A program made the position numbers and the translations under genes. The notes beneath the pieces are model-generated. The model saw only the letters and a list, made by a program, of their open reading frames with translations. It was not told the DNA's origin and searched no databases. DNA of 8,124 nucleotides from Alphaproteobacteria bacterium. Its GTDB lineage: Bacteria; Pseudomonadota; Alphaproteobacteria; Puniceispirillales; Puniceispirillaceae. The DNA is taken from positions 1 through 8,124 of the forward strand of contig WTHY01000105.1 of the NCBI GenBank assembly GCA_011522945.1, given 5' to 3'. Within the stretch, counting starts at the first letter, position 1. Each line of letters begins with the position of its first letter. This document shows positions 1 through 7,002 of the stretch, piece by piece.

Positions 1-1
1 A

Positions 2-667
2 TTTAATAATGAACAAAAATGGTTGCAGGTGCTTGAAGTTGTGCATCAAGATGTCAATGAGGCAGTTAGAAACGCACTTTTAACGCGTTTTGAAATTGCT
101 CTTGAAAATATAAAGCAAAAGAAAGCCTTTGAATTAGCAGAGTTGAATTTAGAAATTGATGGCGCATTTTCCAACTATGACCGTGAAACAGCCAAACGTT
201 TGTCTTTTTTAAGGGAGCAGGCGGCAATTGCGCGTGAGATTGGCATTCAAAATACTACCATTCAATCGCAAGTCTATGAGGCTCAAGCTGGTGTTGCCAC
301 AAATTTCAGTGCAGATTCGCCCTTCTATTTAAGAGGTTATAAATCGATTGAAAAAGAGATTGCCCTCATTGAGTCGCGCGCATCAAAAGCACCTTTTATT
401 GATAATCTTCTAGCGTTAGAGCGTGAAAGACAAAAAATAGAACAAGATATTACAGTTGAACAGGCACGTATTCTCTTTCAACTGACGCCAATTATTGACC
501 CTGAGAGCTTTTCTGCGATGTCTATGGGCGTTGCAAATACCCAATTCACCTACAAAAACAACAATCGTTTACTGCTCGCCCTGTCTTTGCTCATTGGCGG
601 TTTTGCCGGGTCTGTCATAATATTGCTATCTCACGCTATGCGGTCGCGTCAGGCCAAGTTAGGTTAG
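2..667 (+). CDS. Wzz-type polysaccharide chain-length determinant (5'-truncated by window edge)
   Basis: The reading frame is open from base 2, so the true start lies to the left; a TTG at 23 is in frame but is not a credible start. About 221 residues are visible. They begin inside a long charged helical/coiled-coil region. A segment typical of the Wzz/FepE family follows (FYLRGYKSIEKEIALIES, encoded near 325-378). The protein ends in one strongly hydrophobic span (LLLALSLLIGGFAGSVIILL) with a short basic tail. Wzz proteins are inner-membrane polysaccharide co-polymerases: an N-terminal and a C-terminal membrane helix flank a periplasmic coiled-coil domain, and they set the modal length of O-antigen or related polymers made by Wzy. 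Only the periplasmic part and the second helix are seen here. Membership of the broad family is fairly secure. Whether it serves O-antigen, capsule or exopolysaccharide cannot be told, because the partner genes are outside the window. Confidence 0.82.
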   Translation, partial: FNNEQKWLQVLEVVHQDVNEAVRNALLTRFEIALENIKQKKAFELAELNLEIDGAFSNYDRETAKRLSFLREQAAIAREIGIQNTTIQSQVYEAQAGVATNFSADSPFYLRGYKSIEKEIALIESRASKAPFIDNLLALERERQKIEQDITVEQARILFQLTPIIDPESFSAMSMGVANTQFTYKNNNRLLLALSLLIGGFAGSVIILLSHAMRSRQAKLG

Positions 668-755
668 GCATCGCGGCTATTATACACTTCCGAGGTTGTT
701 ACGATACATGTGCGTGCTAACAGAGAGATACCCGCCGGCATGTCTTTAGAGCGTA

Positions 756-1217
756 TTAAAAACTTGTAATTTTATTTGGTAAGCCACGGCCATTATTCCA
801 CCAACGGTTTGGATTATCTCGATTTGGGTTGTAGGCAGCCCGGCTTGCCCAATCCTCGCGTAGAAAAATGACAGGCTCTTCATAATGGTGCACATCATGA
901 ATGGCATCCATGACAGCTTCTAATATGTCCTGTTTTCGCTCGATGGACAGTTTCAACTCTACCATCGGGTAAGTTTCAACAGCACCTGTTTGATAGGTTT
1001 TTGCATGCAGCTCTGTAGTGCTATCTGCATCTGGAATAGCAGTTTCCATCCCTTCTGCTGAGATGCTGGCATTGCGTTTGTAGCGGCCATAGCTAAGAGG
1101 ATAGACCTCCATAACAGCATCTAAAATTTTATTCACATCTTCTAAAGGTGTTTGAATTTCTAATGTCCATACAGGCACAAATCGTCCTGACTTTGCGTCA
1201 TAATTGTCTAGCTGCAT
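756..1217 (-). CDS. Conserved-looking hypothetical protein, possible CutA/PII/NIF3-insert-like fold
   Basis: 153 aa, soluble, with no signal peptide or membrane span. I do not recognise the exact family. Two similar halves are visible, each a beta strand followed by an amphipathic helix: WTLEIQTPLEDVNKILDAVM (residues 17-36) and VELKLSIERKQDILEAVMDA (86-105). The second ends in HDVHHYEEPVIFL (107-119), which recalls the H-P-Y-E-x-P segment of CutA1 and of the CutA/PII-like insert in NIF3-family proteins. A ferredoxin-like alpha/beta fold is therefore inferred. The C-terminal 30 residues are rich in Asn, Trp and Arg and probably flexible. The start is supported by an AGAGAG Shine-Dalgarno-like sequence about 7 nt before the ATG. 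The gene is divergent from the peroxiredoxin at 1323, so the two may share control. Function is unknown; metal binding or regulation would be speculation. Confidence 0.75.
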   Translation of the reverse strand: MQLDNYDAKSGRFVPVWTLEIQTPLEDVNKILDAVMEVYPLSYGRYKRNASISAEGMETAIPDADSTTELHAKTYQTGAVETYPMVELKLSIERKQDILEAVMDAIHDVHHYEEPVIFLREDWASRAAYNPNRDNPNRWWNNGRGLPNKITSF

Positions 1218-1322
1218 TTTTTGCTCTCTGAAAATTTGATAAAGATATGTAAACTGGCTGCCATGCCTATCTGTGCGACTATATTGTAATAGGTAAGTAA
1301 AGACCTCAAAGGAAACATAACT
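1218..1322. promoter_or_regulatory. Divergent intergenic region, candidate promoters
   Basis: AT-rich 105-bp spacer between the divergent hypothetical gene (756-1217) and the peroxiredoxin gene. For the rightward gene, TATATT at 1280-1285 is a good -10-like hexamer, but no convincing -35 lies at 16-18 bp. The ribosome site AAAGGAAA at about 1309-1316 decides the ATG at 1323. For the leftward gene, TTTACA on the minus strand (near 1247-1252) resembles a -35 but has no matching -10 at the right distance. Both genes must start from here, but the exact elements are uncertain. No clear operator palindrome was found. Confidence 0.35.
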
Positions 1323-1892
1323 ATGTCTAATGATTTTCTATCTGCATCTGAAGATCTTCCGATGCCAATTGATGATGGTGCAGCGAACCATCTGTTAGGC
1401 ATGGCTATTCCTGACATGCCCTTGCCCTCTACGAAAGGTGGGAGCCTTTCCCTTGCGACACATGCTGATCTGATTGTTCTATTTATTTATCCAATGACAG
1501 GCGTTCCTGGTACGGATTTGCCGCCCGGTTGGGATGATATGCCTGGCGCACGTGGGTGTACGCCGCAAACTTGTGCATTGCGAGATGCACATGGTGACAT
1601 TTCAAGCTATGGGGCTGAGTTGATTGGTATGAGTTGTCAGACAACAGACTATCAATCAGAAATGACAAATAGGCTCGGCGTTGATTTTCCAATCTTAAGT
1701 GATGCAGATTTTGCCTTTGCTGAGGCATTGAATTTGCCTGATTTTACCTTGAATGATGTCCGGTATTTAAAGCGTATTACAATGATCATCAAAAATGCCG
1801 TGATTAAGGCTGTCCATTACCCGGTGTTTCCAAGTACTGCTGATATAGAATGGCTAAAAACAACGCTGCCTGAATTCAGTGCAAACCGGTAA
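1323..1892 (+). CDS. Peroxiredoxin, BCP/PrxQ-like (AhpC/TSA-redoxin family)
   Basis: 189 aa, cytoplasmic. Peroxiredoxins reduce H2O2 and organic hydroperoxides with a peroxidatic cysteine. The thioredoxin-fold pattern is visible: strand IVLFIYP (51-57), then TGVPG (59-63), an insert LPPGWDDMPGARG (66-78), and GCTPQTCALRD (78-88). C79 aligns with the peroxidatic Cys of E. coli BCP. C84 sits at the same C-x4-C spacing as the BCP resolving Cys, which suggests an atypical 2-Cys mechanism with thioredoxin as reductant (inference). Then come ELIGMSCQT (99-107, extra C105), FPILSD (122-127) and a C-terminal part that is less conserved. Compared with BCP, about 14 residues are inserted between the first strand and the catalytic Cys, a form seen in a subgroup of bacterial redoxins. 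The ATG at 1323 is preceded by AAAGGAAA. The GNAT gene follows after 33 nt and may be co-transcribed. Confidence 0.88.
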   Translation: MSNDFLSASEDLPMPIDDGAANHLLGMAIPDMPLPSTKGGSLSLATHADLIVLFIYPMTGVPGTDLPPGWDDMPGARGCTPQTCALRDAHGDISSYGAELIGMSCQTTDYQSEMTNRLGVDFPILSDADFAFAEALNLPDFTLNDVRYLKRITMIIKNAVIKAVHYPVFPSTADIEWLKTTLPEFSANR

Positions 1893-1925
1893 ATACGCCT
1901 TAGCTAGTTGATAAAAAGAGTGGCC

Positions 1926-2402
1926 ATGATTAGACCGGCACTAGCCAAGGATGCAGAAGCTATGCGTTTTATCGCTCAACAAGCTTTTGACCAATATGTA
2001 GCTCTTATGGGCAAGCAACCTGCGCCAATGCTAGCAAATTTTGATTTTCATTTGAAATATGATAGCTGCTTTATTGCCGAACTGGATGGCAAGGCTATCG
2101 GATATGCGATTTTGCAATTTGCCGATAATAAACCACTAAATAAAGACCCATTGGATATTGAACCATTATTAGATACGATTGCTGTTCTGCCGACCTATCA
2201 AGGCCGCGGTATTGGCAAGAGTCTGATGCGCGCATTAGAAACCAACATAAAACAAGCCGGGCATAAGTCATATAAGCTATATTCCAATATCCATATGACA
2301 GAAACAATTGCCTGGTATGAAAGGTTTGGGTTTGAACAGTTTTGCCAGGTAACTGAAGATGGTTTTGAGCGTATTTATATGCGCAAATATCTGACAAAGT
2401 GA
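1926..2402 (+). CDS. GNAT-family N-acetyltransferase
   Basis: 158 aa from the ATG at 1926. In-frame TTG (1908) and GTG (1920) codons lie upstream, but MIRPALAKDAEAM is the usual beginning of such proteins and AAAAAGAG lies just before it. The fold is seen in order: strand 1 (MIRPA), helices to about residue 45, strand CFIAELDGKAIGYAILQF (48-65), motif A LDTIAVLPTYQGRGIG (82-97), whose Q92-G-R-G-I-G97 loop binds the pyrophosphate of acetyl-CoA, then the helix KSLMRALET, and a motif B region YSNIHMTETIAWYERFGFE (119-137). The enzyme transfers an acetyl group from acetyl-CoA to an amine. The substrate cannot be predicted: small molecules, amino acids and protein N-termini are all possible. It lies 33 nt after the peroxiredoxin, so shared transcription is likely. 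No clear intrinsic terminator follows before the hom promoter region. Confidence 0.87.
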   Translation: MIRPALAKDAEAMRFIAQQAFDQYVALMGKQPAPMLANFDFHLKYDSCFIAELDGKAIGYAILQFADNKPLNKDPLDIEPLLDTIAVLPTYQGRGIGKSLMRALETNIKQAGHKSYKLYSNIHMTETIAWYERFGFEQFCQVTEDGFERIYMRKYLTK

Positions 2403-2437
2403 GTGCCCGGATATTTGCCTAAGACATCTTCTCTATC

Positions 2438-2466
2438 TTGCTATTATTGTAGGTAATCGCTACATC
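2438..2466 (+). promoter_or_regulatory. Candidate promoter for hom-recJ
   Basis: TTGCTA at 2438-2443 and TACATC at 2461-2466 are separated by exactly 17 bp and would start a transcript near 2473, about 33 nt before the preferred hom start. The match is partial (TTG of the -35, T-A-x-A of the -10). An overlapping alternative is TTGTAG (2447-2452) with CGTAAT (2470-2475). The region also holds a GTAATC direct repeat (2453-2458 and 2472-2477) and the palindrome TTACGTAA (2467-2474), too short to call an operator. I saw no attenuator-like leader or riboswitch. Confidence 0.3.
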
Positions 2467-2505
2467 TTACGTAATCAGATTTTTTAAAAAGTTAGGATGA
2501 TGCAA

Positions 2506-3789
2506 ATGCTTAATATTGGCATTGCTGGTCTAGGCGTTGTTGGCGCTGAAGTCGCAAAATTACTATTAAACCGTTCTGCTAGTTTTGCCGATAAGGCAGG
2601 TCAGGAGCTTTGTATCACAGCCGTATCTGCGCGTAGTCGTGGGAAAGACAGAGGGTTTCCTCTGGATACTATTGCGTTTGTTGAAAATCCGGTTGAACTT
2701 GCCGAGCGAGATGATGTGGATTTAGTTGTTGAATTGATGGGCGGGTCTGAAGGTCCAGCATTGCAGCTCGTCACAAATGCATTGAAGGCTGGTAAATCAG
2801 TTGTTACAGCTAATAAGGCAATGATTGCTCATCATGGGCAAGCCTTAGCGCAGATTGCTGAAGAGTCCGGCGCTGCTCTTATGTTCGAGGCTGCAGTCGC
2901 AGGCGGTATTCCAGCTTTAAAGACCTTGCGTGAGGGCCTTTCAGCAAATGACATAGTGCGTGTGTCTGGCATCTTAAACGGCACCTGCAATTATATCTTG
3001 AGTGAAATGTCTGAGACAGGTCGGGATTTTGAGTCAGTTTTAAAAGAAGCGCAGGATAAAGGCTATGCAGAGGCAGACCCAACATTTGATGTTGATGGCA
3101 TAGATGCTGCACATAAGCTGGCGATTTTATCAGCTTTGGCATTTGGCCATCAGGTGAATTTATCTGATGTAGATATTCATGGCATTAGACCGATTACGGA
3201 TATCGACATCGCCTATGCAGCGGAACTTGGCTATACAATCAAACTGTTAGGCATAGCGGCAAAAGGGCAAAAACCGTCTGTAAAGCCGTGCTTGTTACCG
3301 TCTCATTCTCAATTAGCTAAAATTTCAGGTGCCTTGAATGCAGTTGAGTTTGACGCTGATCCGGTACAAAGCGTGATTTGTGTCGGCCCGGGTGCTGGGG
3401 CAGGGCCAACAGCATCAGCTGTGCTGGCCGATATAATAGATATTGCAACTTCACGTGGTGGGCTTCCATTTGGCAAGCCAACAGATAGGCTATCCAGTGC
3501 TAGTACTACAAATACAGATGGTGGTTATCTGCGATATTATATCCGTTTGAAGGTAGAAGACAGGCCAGGTGTACTGTCTGATATTACATCTGTTTTGCGT
3601 GATGAAGATATTTCGGTTGCCTCTATGCTCCAGAAGGGGCAGTCAGCTGACGCACCAGTATCACTTGTTCTGACTACACATCATACGACCCAGAGCGCTG
3701 TTCTTAATGCAGTCGCCAAGATGCAGGAGATGGATATTTTATTTGGAGCGCCTTTAGCCCTTGCCATTCTTGATGCGGAAGCCAGCTAA
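2506..3789 (+). CDS. hom: Homoserine dehydrogenase with C-terminal ACT domain
   Basis: 427 aa from the ATG at 2506, chosen because AGGA (2494-2497) lies 8 nt before it. ATGs at 2497 and 2500 are also in frame and would add 3 or 2 residues. The enzyme reduces aspartate semialdehyde to homoserine with NAD(P)H, the branch point to threonine and methionine. Numbering from the ATG at 2506: dinucleotide-binding loop GIAGLGVVG (5-13); VVTANKAMIA (99-108) with the conserved Lys; the family signature GGIPALKTLREGL then VSGILNGTCNYIL (154-166); EADPTFDVDGIDAAHK (189-204) with the catalytic acidic/Lys residues; GAGAGPTASAV (296-306); and ACT domain YYIRLKVEDRPGVLSDIT (344-361), which in this family mediates feedback inhibition by threonine. 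Length matches the monofunctional type, without a fused aspartokinase. recJ starts 3 nt after the stop, so the two form an operon. Confidence 0.96.
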   Translation: MLNIGIAGLGVVGAEVAKLLLNRSASFADKAGQELCITAVSARSRGKDRGFPLDTIAFVENPVELAERDDVDLVVELMGGSEGPALQLVTNALKAGKSVVTANKAMIAHHGQALAQIAEESGAALMFEAAVAGGIPALKTLREGLSANDIVRVSGILNGTCNYILSEMSETGRDFESVLKEAQDKGYAEADPTFDVDGIDAAHKLAILSALAFGHQVNLSDVDIHGIRPITDIDIAYAAELGYTIKLLGIAAKGQKPSVKPCLLPSHSQLAKISGALNAVEFDADPVQSVICVGPGAGAGPTASAVLADIIDIATSRGGLPFGKPTDRLSSASTTNTDGGYLRYYIRLKVEDRPGVLSDITSVLRDEDISVASMLQKGQSADAPVSLVLTTHHTTQSAVLNAVAKMQEMDILFGAPLALAILDAEAS

Positions 3790-3792
3790 ATA

Positions 3793-5622
3793 ATGGAGGA
3801 GATTCTAGATGATAACCTGTTTTTAGGCATCTCAAATTCCCTTACCGGCGCTAAATGGCTAAAAACACCGTCTGATTATACCCCCTCAGAAACACAGCGT
3901 TATGCTGAACGGTTGACTGAGTTGGCTGATGTGCCACCTGCTATTGCTTATTATTTAGCGGGCAAAGGAATTTCAGCTGAGACATTGCCGCAATTTATTT
4001 CACCCACTTTACGTGATTTGTTGCCTGACCCGTTTTGTATGCAAGCCGTAGATATCGCAGCAAATAGACTTGCAGATGCTGTGGTTCATCAAGAGCGTAT
4101 TGGCATTTTCGGTGATTATGACGTAGATGGCGCGTGTGCGGCAGCCATTTGTAGCCGCATTTTAACGCTGCTTGGGTGTGAAACAGAAATACATATTCCA
4201 GATAGATTTTCAGAAGGCTATGGCCCGAATATCACAGCGCTAGAGGCTCTGTCTGCCAAGGGCTGTAGTCTTATTTTGACAGTTGATTGTGGTATCACCG
4301 CCCATGAGCCATTGCAAGCGGCGCATGCTGCCGGCATGGAGGTGATTGTGATTGATCATCACCTGTCTGGCCCAGTGCTTCCAGAAGCGCTCTGTGTCGT
4401 TAATCCAAATCGCTTGGATGATGAAAGCGGTCTTGGATATTTATGTGCAGCTGGTGTTTGCTTCCTCGTCATGGTTGCTGTTTTGCGCGCCTTGCGGGAA
4501 CGTAATTTTACTCCGCCATCAGGCGTGTTGCCAGATTTGCGTGAAGAGCTAGATTTGGTGGCACTAGCCACTATCTGTGATGTTGTACCTTTAAAAGCGC
4601 TGAATAGAGCATTTGTTAAGCAAGGTCTGAAGATTATGGCAGGACGGCGTAAAGCTGGCTTGAATGCTCTGGCAGATATTGCCGGCATGAATGAGGCGCC
4701 GTCCCCTTATGCGCTTGGGTTTCAATTAGGGCCAAGAATTAATGCAGGTGGCCGGCTCGGACATTCAGATTTAGGTGTGAAACTTCTCTCCTTCCCAGAT
4801 GCGGGAGAAGCTGCTTTTATTGCAGAAGAGTTGCATTTACTGAATGCAAAGCGCCGTGACATCGAAGCGAGCATCTTGGCATCTGCTGAATTACAAGCGG
4901 AATTACAACTGGCTTCAGCGCCTGATTTGCCTGCCTTGGTGATATCGGGCGAGGGGTGGCATGAGGGCGTGATCGGTATTGTTGCTGGACGGCTAAAAGA
5001 TAAATTCAACAGACCATCCTTCGTCATCGCAATTGACCCTACAACAAAGTTAGGTAAGGGGTCAGCACGTGGTGTAGCCGGTATCAGGCTTGGTGATATT
5101 ATTGTTGGAGCAGCGCAACGTGGCCTGGTCACAGCTGGGGGCGGACATGATTTGGCCGCCGGATTAAGCTTAACCGCAGAACAAGTCCCGTCCTTTACCG
5201 AGTATTTGCAGGATATTGTATCGAAGAACCTCACAGACAATATTCAAAAACATTATTATGCTGCTGGTAGCCTCTCGTTAGCTGGATGTACTATGTCGCT
5301 TCTGGATTGGCTCGATAAAATTAGCCCATTTGGTGCGGCAGCAGCAGAGCCACGTTTTGTGCTGACCTATTGTCAAATTAAGAATGCCAGATGGATGGGC
5401 ACTGAAAAACAACATTTTTCTTGTATCATTGATGATGGTACTGCCAAACCTTTGCGGGCAGTGGCATTTGGTGTTACTGGCACGCCGCTCCAGGATGCAT
5501 TGCAAAAGGCTAATGATGGTAGTTCAGTTATGGTACTTGGTAAATTGCGAAAAGATAGCTGGCGTGGTGGTGAAAATATACAGTTTCACATAGAAGATAT
5601 TGCTACATCGTCTACATCCTAA
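3793..5622 (+). CDS. recJ: Single-stranded-DNA-specific 5'-3' exonuclease RecJ
   Basis: 609 aa, full length for RecJ. It degrades single-stranded DNA 5' to 3' in RecFOR recombination, mismatch repair and base-excision repair. DHH core: GIFGDYDVDGACAA (104-117, motif I metal ligands D108 and D110), LTVDCGI (162-168, D165), VIDHH (186-190, motif III), ICDVVPL (261-267, D263) and LGPRINAGGRLGH (312-324). A linker helix follows. The DHHA1 domain shows GEGWHEGVIGIVAGRLKD (386-403), GSARGV (423-428) and GGGHDLAAGL (449-458). The C-terminal OB-like domain (about 490-605) ends the protein. All metal-binding motifs are intact, so it should be active. The ATG at 3793 is 3 nt after hom; GGAAG about 11 nt upstream, inside hom, is the only ribosome site, so translational coupling is likely. 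In several other alphaproteobacteria glpX lies between hom and recJ; here it is absent. No clear terminator follows the stop. Confidence 0.96.
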   Translation: MEEILDDNLFLGISNSLTGAKWLKTPSDYTPSETQRYAERLTELADVPPAIAYYLAGKGISAETLPQFISPTLRDLLPDPFCMQAVDIAANRLADAVVHQERIGIFGDYDVDGACAAAICSRILTLLGCETEIHIPDRFSEGYGPNITALEALSAKGCSLILTVDCGITAHEPLQAAHAAGMEVIVIDHHLSGPVLPEALCVVNPNRLDDESGLGYLCAAGVCFLVMVAVLRALRERNFTPPSGVLPDLREELDLVALATICDVVPLKALNRAFVKQGLKIMAGRRKAGLNALADIAGMNEAPSPYALGFQLGPRINAGGRLGHSDLGVKLLSFPDAGEAAFIAEELHLLNAKRRDIEASILASAELQAELQLASAPDLPALVISGEGWHEGVIGIVAGRLKDKFNRPSFVIAIDPTTKLGKGSARGVAGIRLGDIIVGAAQRGLVTAGGGHDLAAGLSLTAEQVPSFTEYLQDIVSKNLTDNIQKHYYAAGSLSLAGCTMSLLDWLDKISPFGAAAAEPRFVLTYCQIKNARWMGTEKQHFSCIIDDGTAKPLRAVAFGVTGTPLQDALQKANDGSSVMVLGKLRKDSWRGGENIQFHIEDIATSSTS

Positions 5623-5707
5623 AAAAATAGACATCTAACCGTGATTTTTGGGTCATTTTCATCTTGATCTATTCCTGCAATATAGGTAAACCTTCTCCCA
5701 ACCTTTA

Positions 5708-5783
5708 GTCCCGTTCGTCTAGAGGCCTAGGACACCGCCCTTTCACGGCGGCAACACGGGTTCGAATCCCGTACGGGATGCCA
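5708..5783 (+). tRNA. tRNA-Glu (anticodon UUC), CCA encoded
   Basis: 76 nt. The acceptor stem GTCCCGT (5708-5714) pairs with ACGGGAT (5773-5779), with a G1-U72 wobble at the end. Discriminator G is 5780, and CCA is encoded at 5781-5783. The anticodon stem CCGCC (5735-5739) and GGCGG (5747-5751) encloses the loop CTTTCAC with anticodon TTC at 5742-5744, reading GAA/GAG. The T arm ACGGG-TTCGAAT-CCCGT is canonical. It is single here, not part of a tRNA cluster. A TATAGG at 5681-5686 may be the -10 box, but the -35 is unclear. It lies 85 nt after recJ, is closed by an intrinsic terminator, and sits on the composition change of the window. Confidence 0.97.
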
Positions 5784-5788
5784 GTCAC

Positions 5789-5823
5789 AACCTCTGGAAC
5801 CATTCGGTTTCGGGGGTTTTTTT
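5789..5823 (+). terminator. Rho-independent terminator after tRNA-Glu
   Basis: Hairpin with a 13-bp stem: AACCTCTGGAACC (5789-5801), loop ATTC (5802-5805), GGTTTCGGGGGTT (5806-5818, using a few G-T pairs), leading directly into seven Ts (5817-5823, the first two shared with the stem). It begins 5 nt after the CCA and should end the tRNA transcript and any read-through from hom-recJ. It separates the left, AT-richer half of the window from the right half. Confidence 0.9.
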
Positions 5824-5997
5824 GTGCCCAAAATGTTCTCCAATTTCATCCTGTCTTCCCATGGCACAATATGCCGCAATGCTATACCGCAGGACCAATT
5901 GGCGTTGCAGCGTTAATCCGAATCAGACAGCGTTTTGTCCATGATGCAGGCTGCTGGTCTGTACATAACGTGATTGTCTTTAAACGGGACACCCAGC

Positions 5998-7002
5998 ATG
6001 GCTGAATTGACAACGTCCAACTCTGCTTCACCAAAGCCGTCCGGTCGCTCTGAGTGGCATTACGCACCTGATCTGCCGATTGGGAACAATCCACTGTTTG
6101 AGTTTCCGTGGAACCTAAAACGGATGGTCGAATATTATCGGGATTATTGGTTGACCATTTCCGAGGCGACCATCTTCGCGGCCCTGGCCGTTGGCGGGTG
6201 GATGCTTCTGAAAAACACGCTTGGGGACATGTCTGTTCTCAGCCTTGGCTGGATATTGCCTGTCTACGGCCTCAATCTTGGGCTTGTGGTGCTGTTTGCC
6301 GGGGGATTTCACCTCTTTTTCTACAGTATGCGGCGCCAGGGAGATGAACTGAAATATGTTCCGCAGTTTCTGCATCGCGGCGGCGGCCGCTTTACTTTTG
6401 GCCGTCAGGTGCTGGACAACATGTTCTGGTCGCTTGCCAGCGGTGTCACGGTGATGACGGCGTATGTGGTGCTTCTGTTCTGGCTGAATGCCAGCAATGC
6501 TATTCCATCCATTACATTTTCAGGTAGCCCGTTTCTTTTCGTCGCGATTATGTTCTGCACAGGCATATGGGTGGCGTTCCATTTCTATTGGGGCCACAGG
6601 CTTCTGCATGTCGGGCTCCTGTATAAATGGGTGCATTCTCTCCATCACCGGAATGTCAATGTTGGGCCCTGGTCTGGCATTTCCATGCATCCAGTAGAGC
6701 ATCTGGTTTATTTTAGCTCGATGCTGATCCATTTGGTTGTGCCGTCGCATCCGGTGCTGATTCTGTTTCATGCAAATATGCTGGCGCTGTCAGCCATTTT
6801 TGGACATACCGGGTTCGACCAGCTACTTATTGGCAAGAGCCGTCGGATCGCGTTGGGGCATTTCCATCACCAGCTCCATCACCGGTATTTTGAATGCAAT
6901 TATGGCAGTGTCGACATGCCTCTCGACATCTGGTTTGGCACCTTTCATGACGGCACCCCAGAGGCGCGCAGGCGACTGAAGGCCCGGCTTGGTCCGCGCT
7001 GA
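5998..7002 (+). CDS. Fatty acid hydroxylase / sterol desaturase family membrane di-iron oxygenase
   Basis: 334 aa from the ATG at 5998, preceded by CGGGAC at about 8 nt; an in-frame TTG at 5974 would add 8 residues. This integral membrane family uses a histidine-coordinated di-iron centre and O2 to hydroxylate or desaturate lipid chains. All three histidine boxes are present: H200-RLL-H204, H213-SL-H216-H217 and H291-QL-H294-H295. Further conserved His are H231 and H235 in SMHPVEH and H270 in FGHTGF. Hydrophobic spans lie at about 51-71, 84-109, 138-163, 178-198 and 236-268. The substrate (fatty acid, carotenoid, sterol or hopanoid, alkylglycerol) cannot be told. The 5' spacer 5824-5997 holds no gene I can support and no convincing promoter. 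The stop overlaps the next gene's ATG by one base. The gene is clearly GC-richer than those left of the tRNA. Confidence 0.9.
   Translation: MAELTTSNSASPKPSGRSEWHYAPDLPIGNNPLFEFPWNLKRMVEYYRDYWLTISEATIFAALAVGGWMLLKNTLGDMSVLSLGWILPVYGLNLGLVVLFAGGFHLFFYSMRRQGDELKYVPQFLHRGGGRFTFGRQVLDNMFWSLASGVTVMTAYVVLLFWLNASNAIPSITFSGSPFLFVAIMFCTGIWVAFHFYWGHRLLHVGLLYKWVHSLHHRNVNVGPWSGISMHPVEHLVYFSSMLIHLVVPSHPVLILFHANMLALSAIFGHTGFDQLLIGKSRRIALGHFHHQLHHRYFECNYGSVDMPLDIWFGTFHDGTPEARRRLKARLGPR

Noticed and set aside
23..667. TTG at 23 as the start of the Wzz-like gene
   Set aside because: The frame is open to the left edge and the protein lacks the N-terminal membrane helix, so the gene is cut by the window.
699..722. 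Imperfect palindrome GTTACG...GCTAAC between the Wzz gene and the minus-strand gene
   Set aside because: Only the outer four pairs are continuous and there is no T-run; not a credible terminator or operator.
4359..5240. Long minus-strand open frames opposite recJ (109 and 172 codons)
   Set aside because: They lie antisense to a well-supported RecJ frame, have no family features and weak starts; they are by-products of the recJ codons.
5600..5645. Possible recJ terminator (GTCTA/TAGAC)
   Set aside because: Only a 5-bp AT-rich stem with a 13-nt loop and no following T-run.
5778..6094. Open frames on both strands between the tRNA and the hydroxylase start
   Set aside because: One begins inside the tRNA and crosses the terminator; neither shows protein-like pattern nor a ribosome site.
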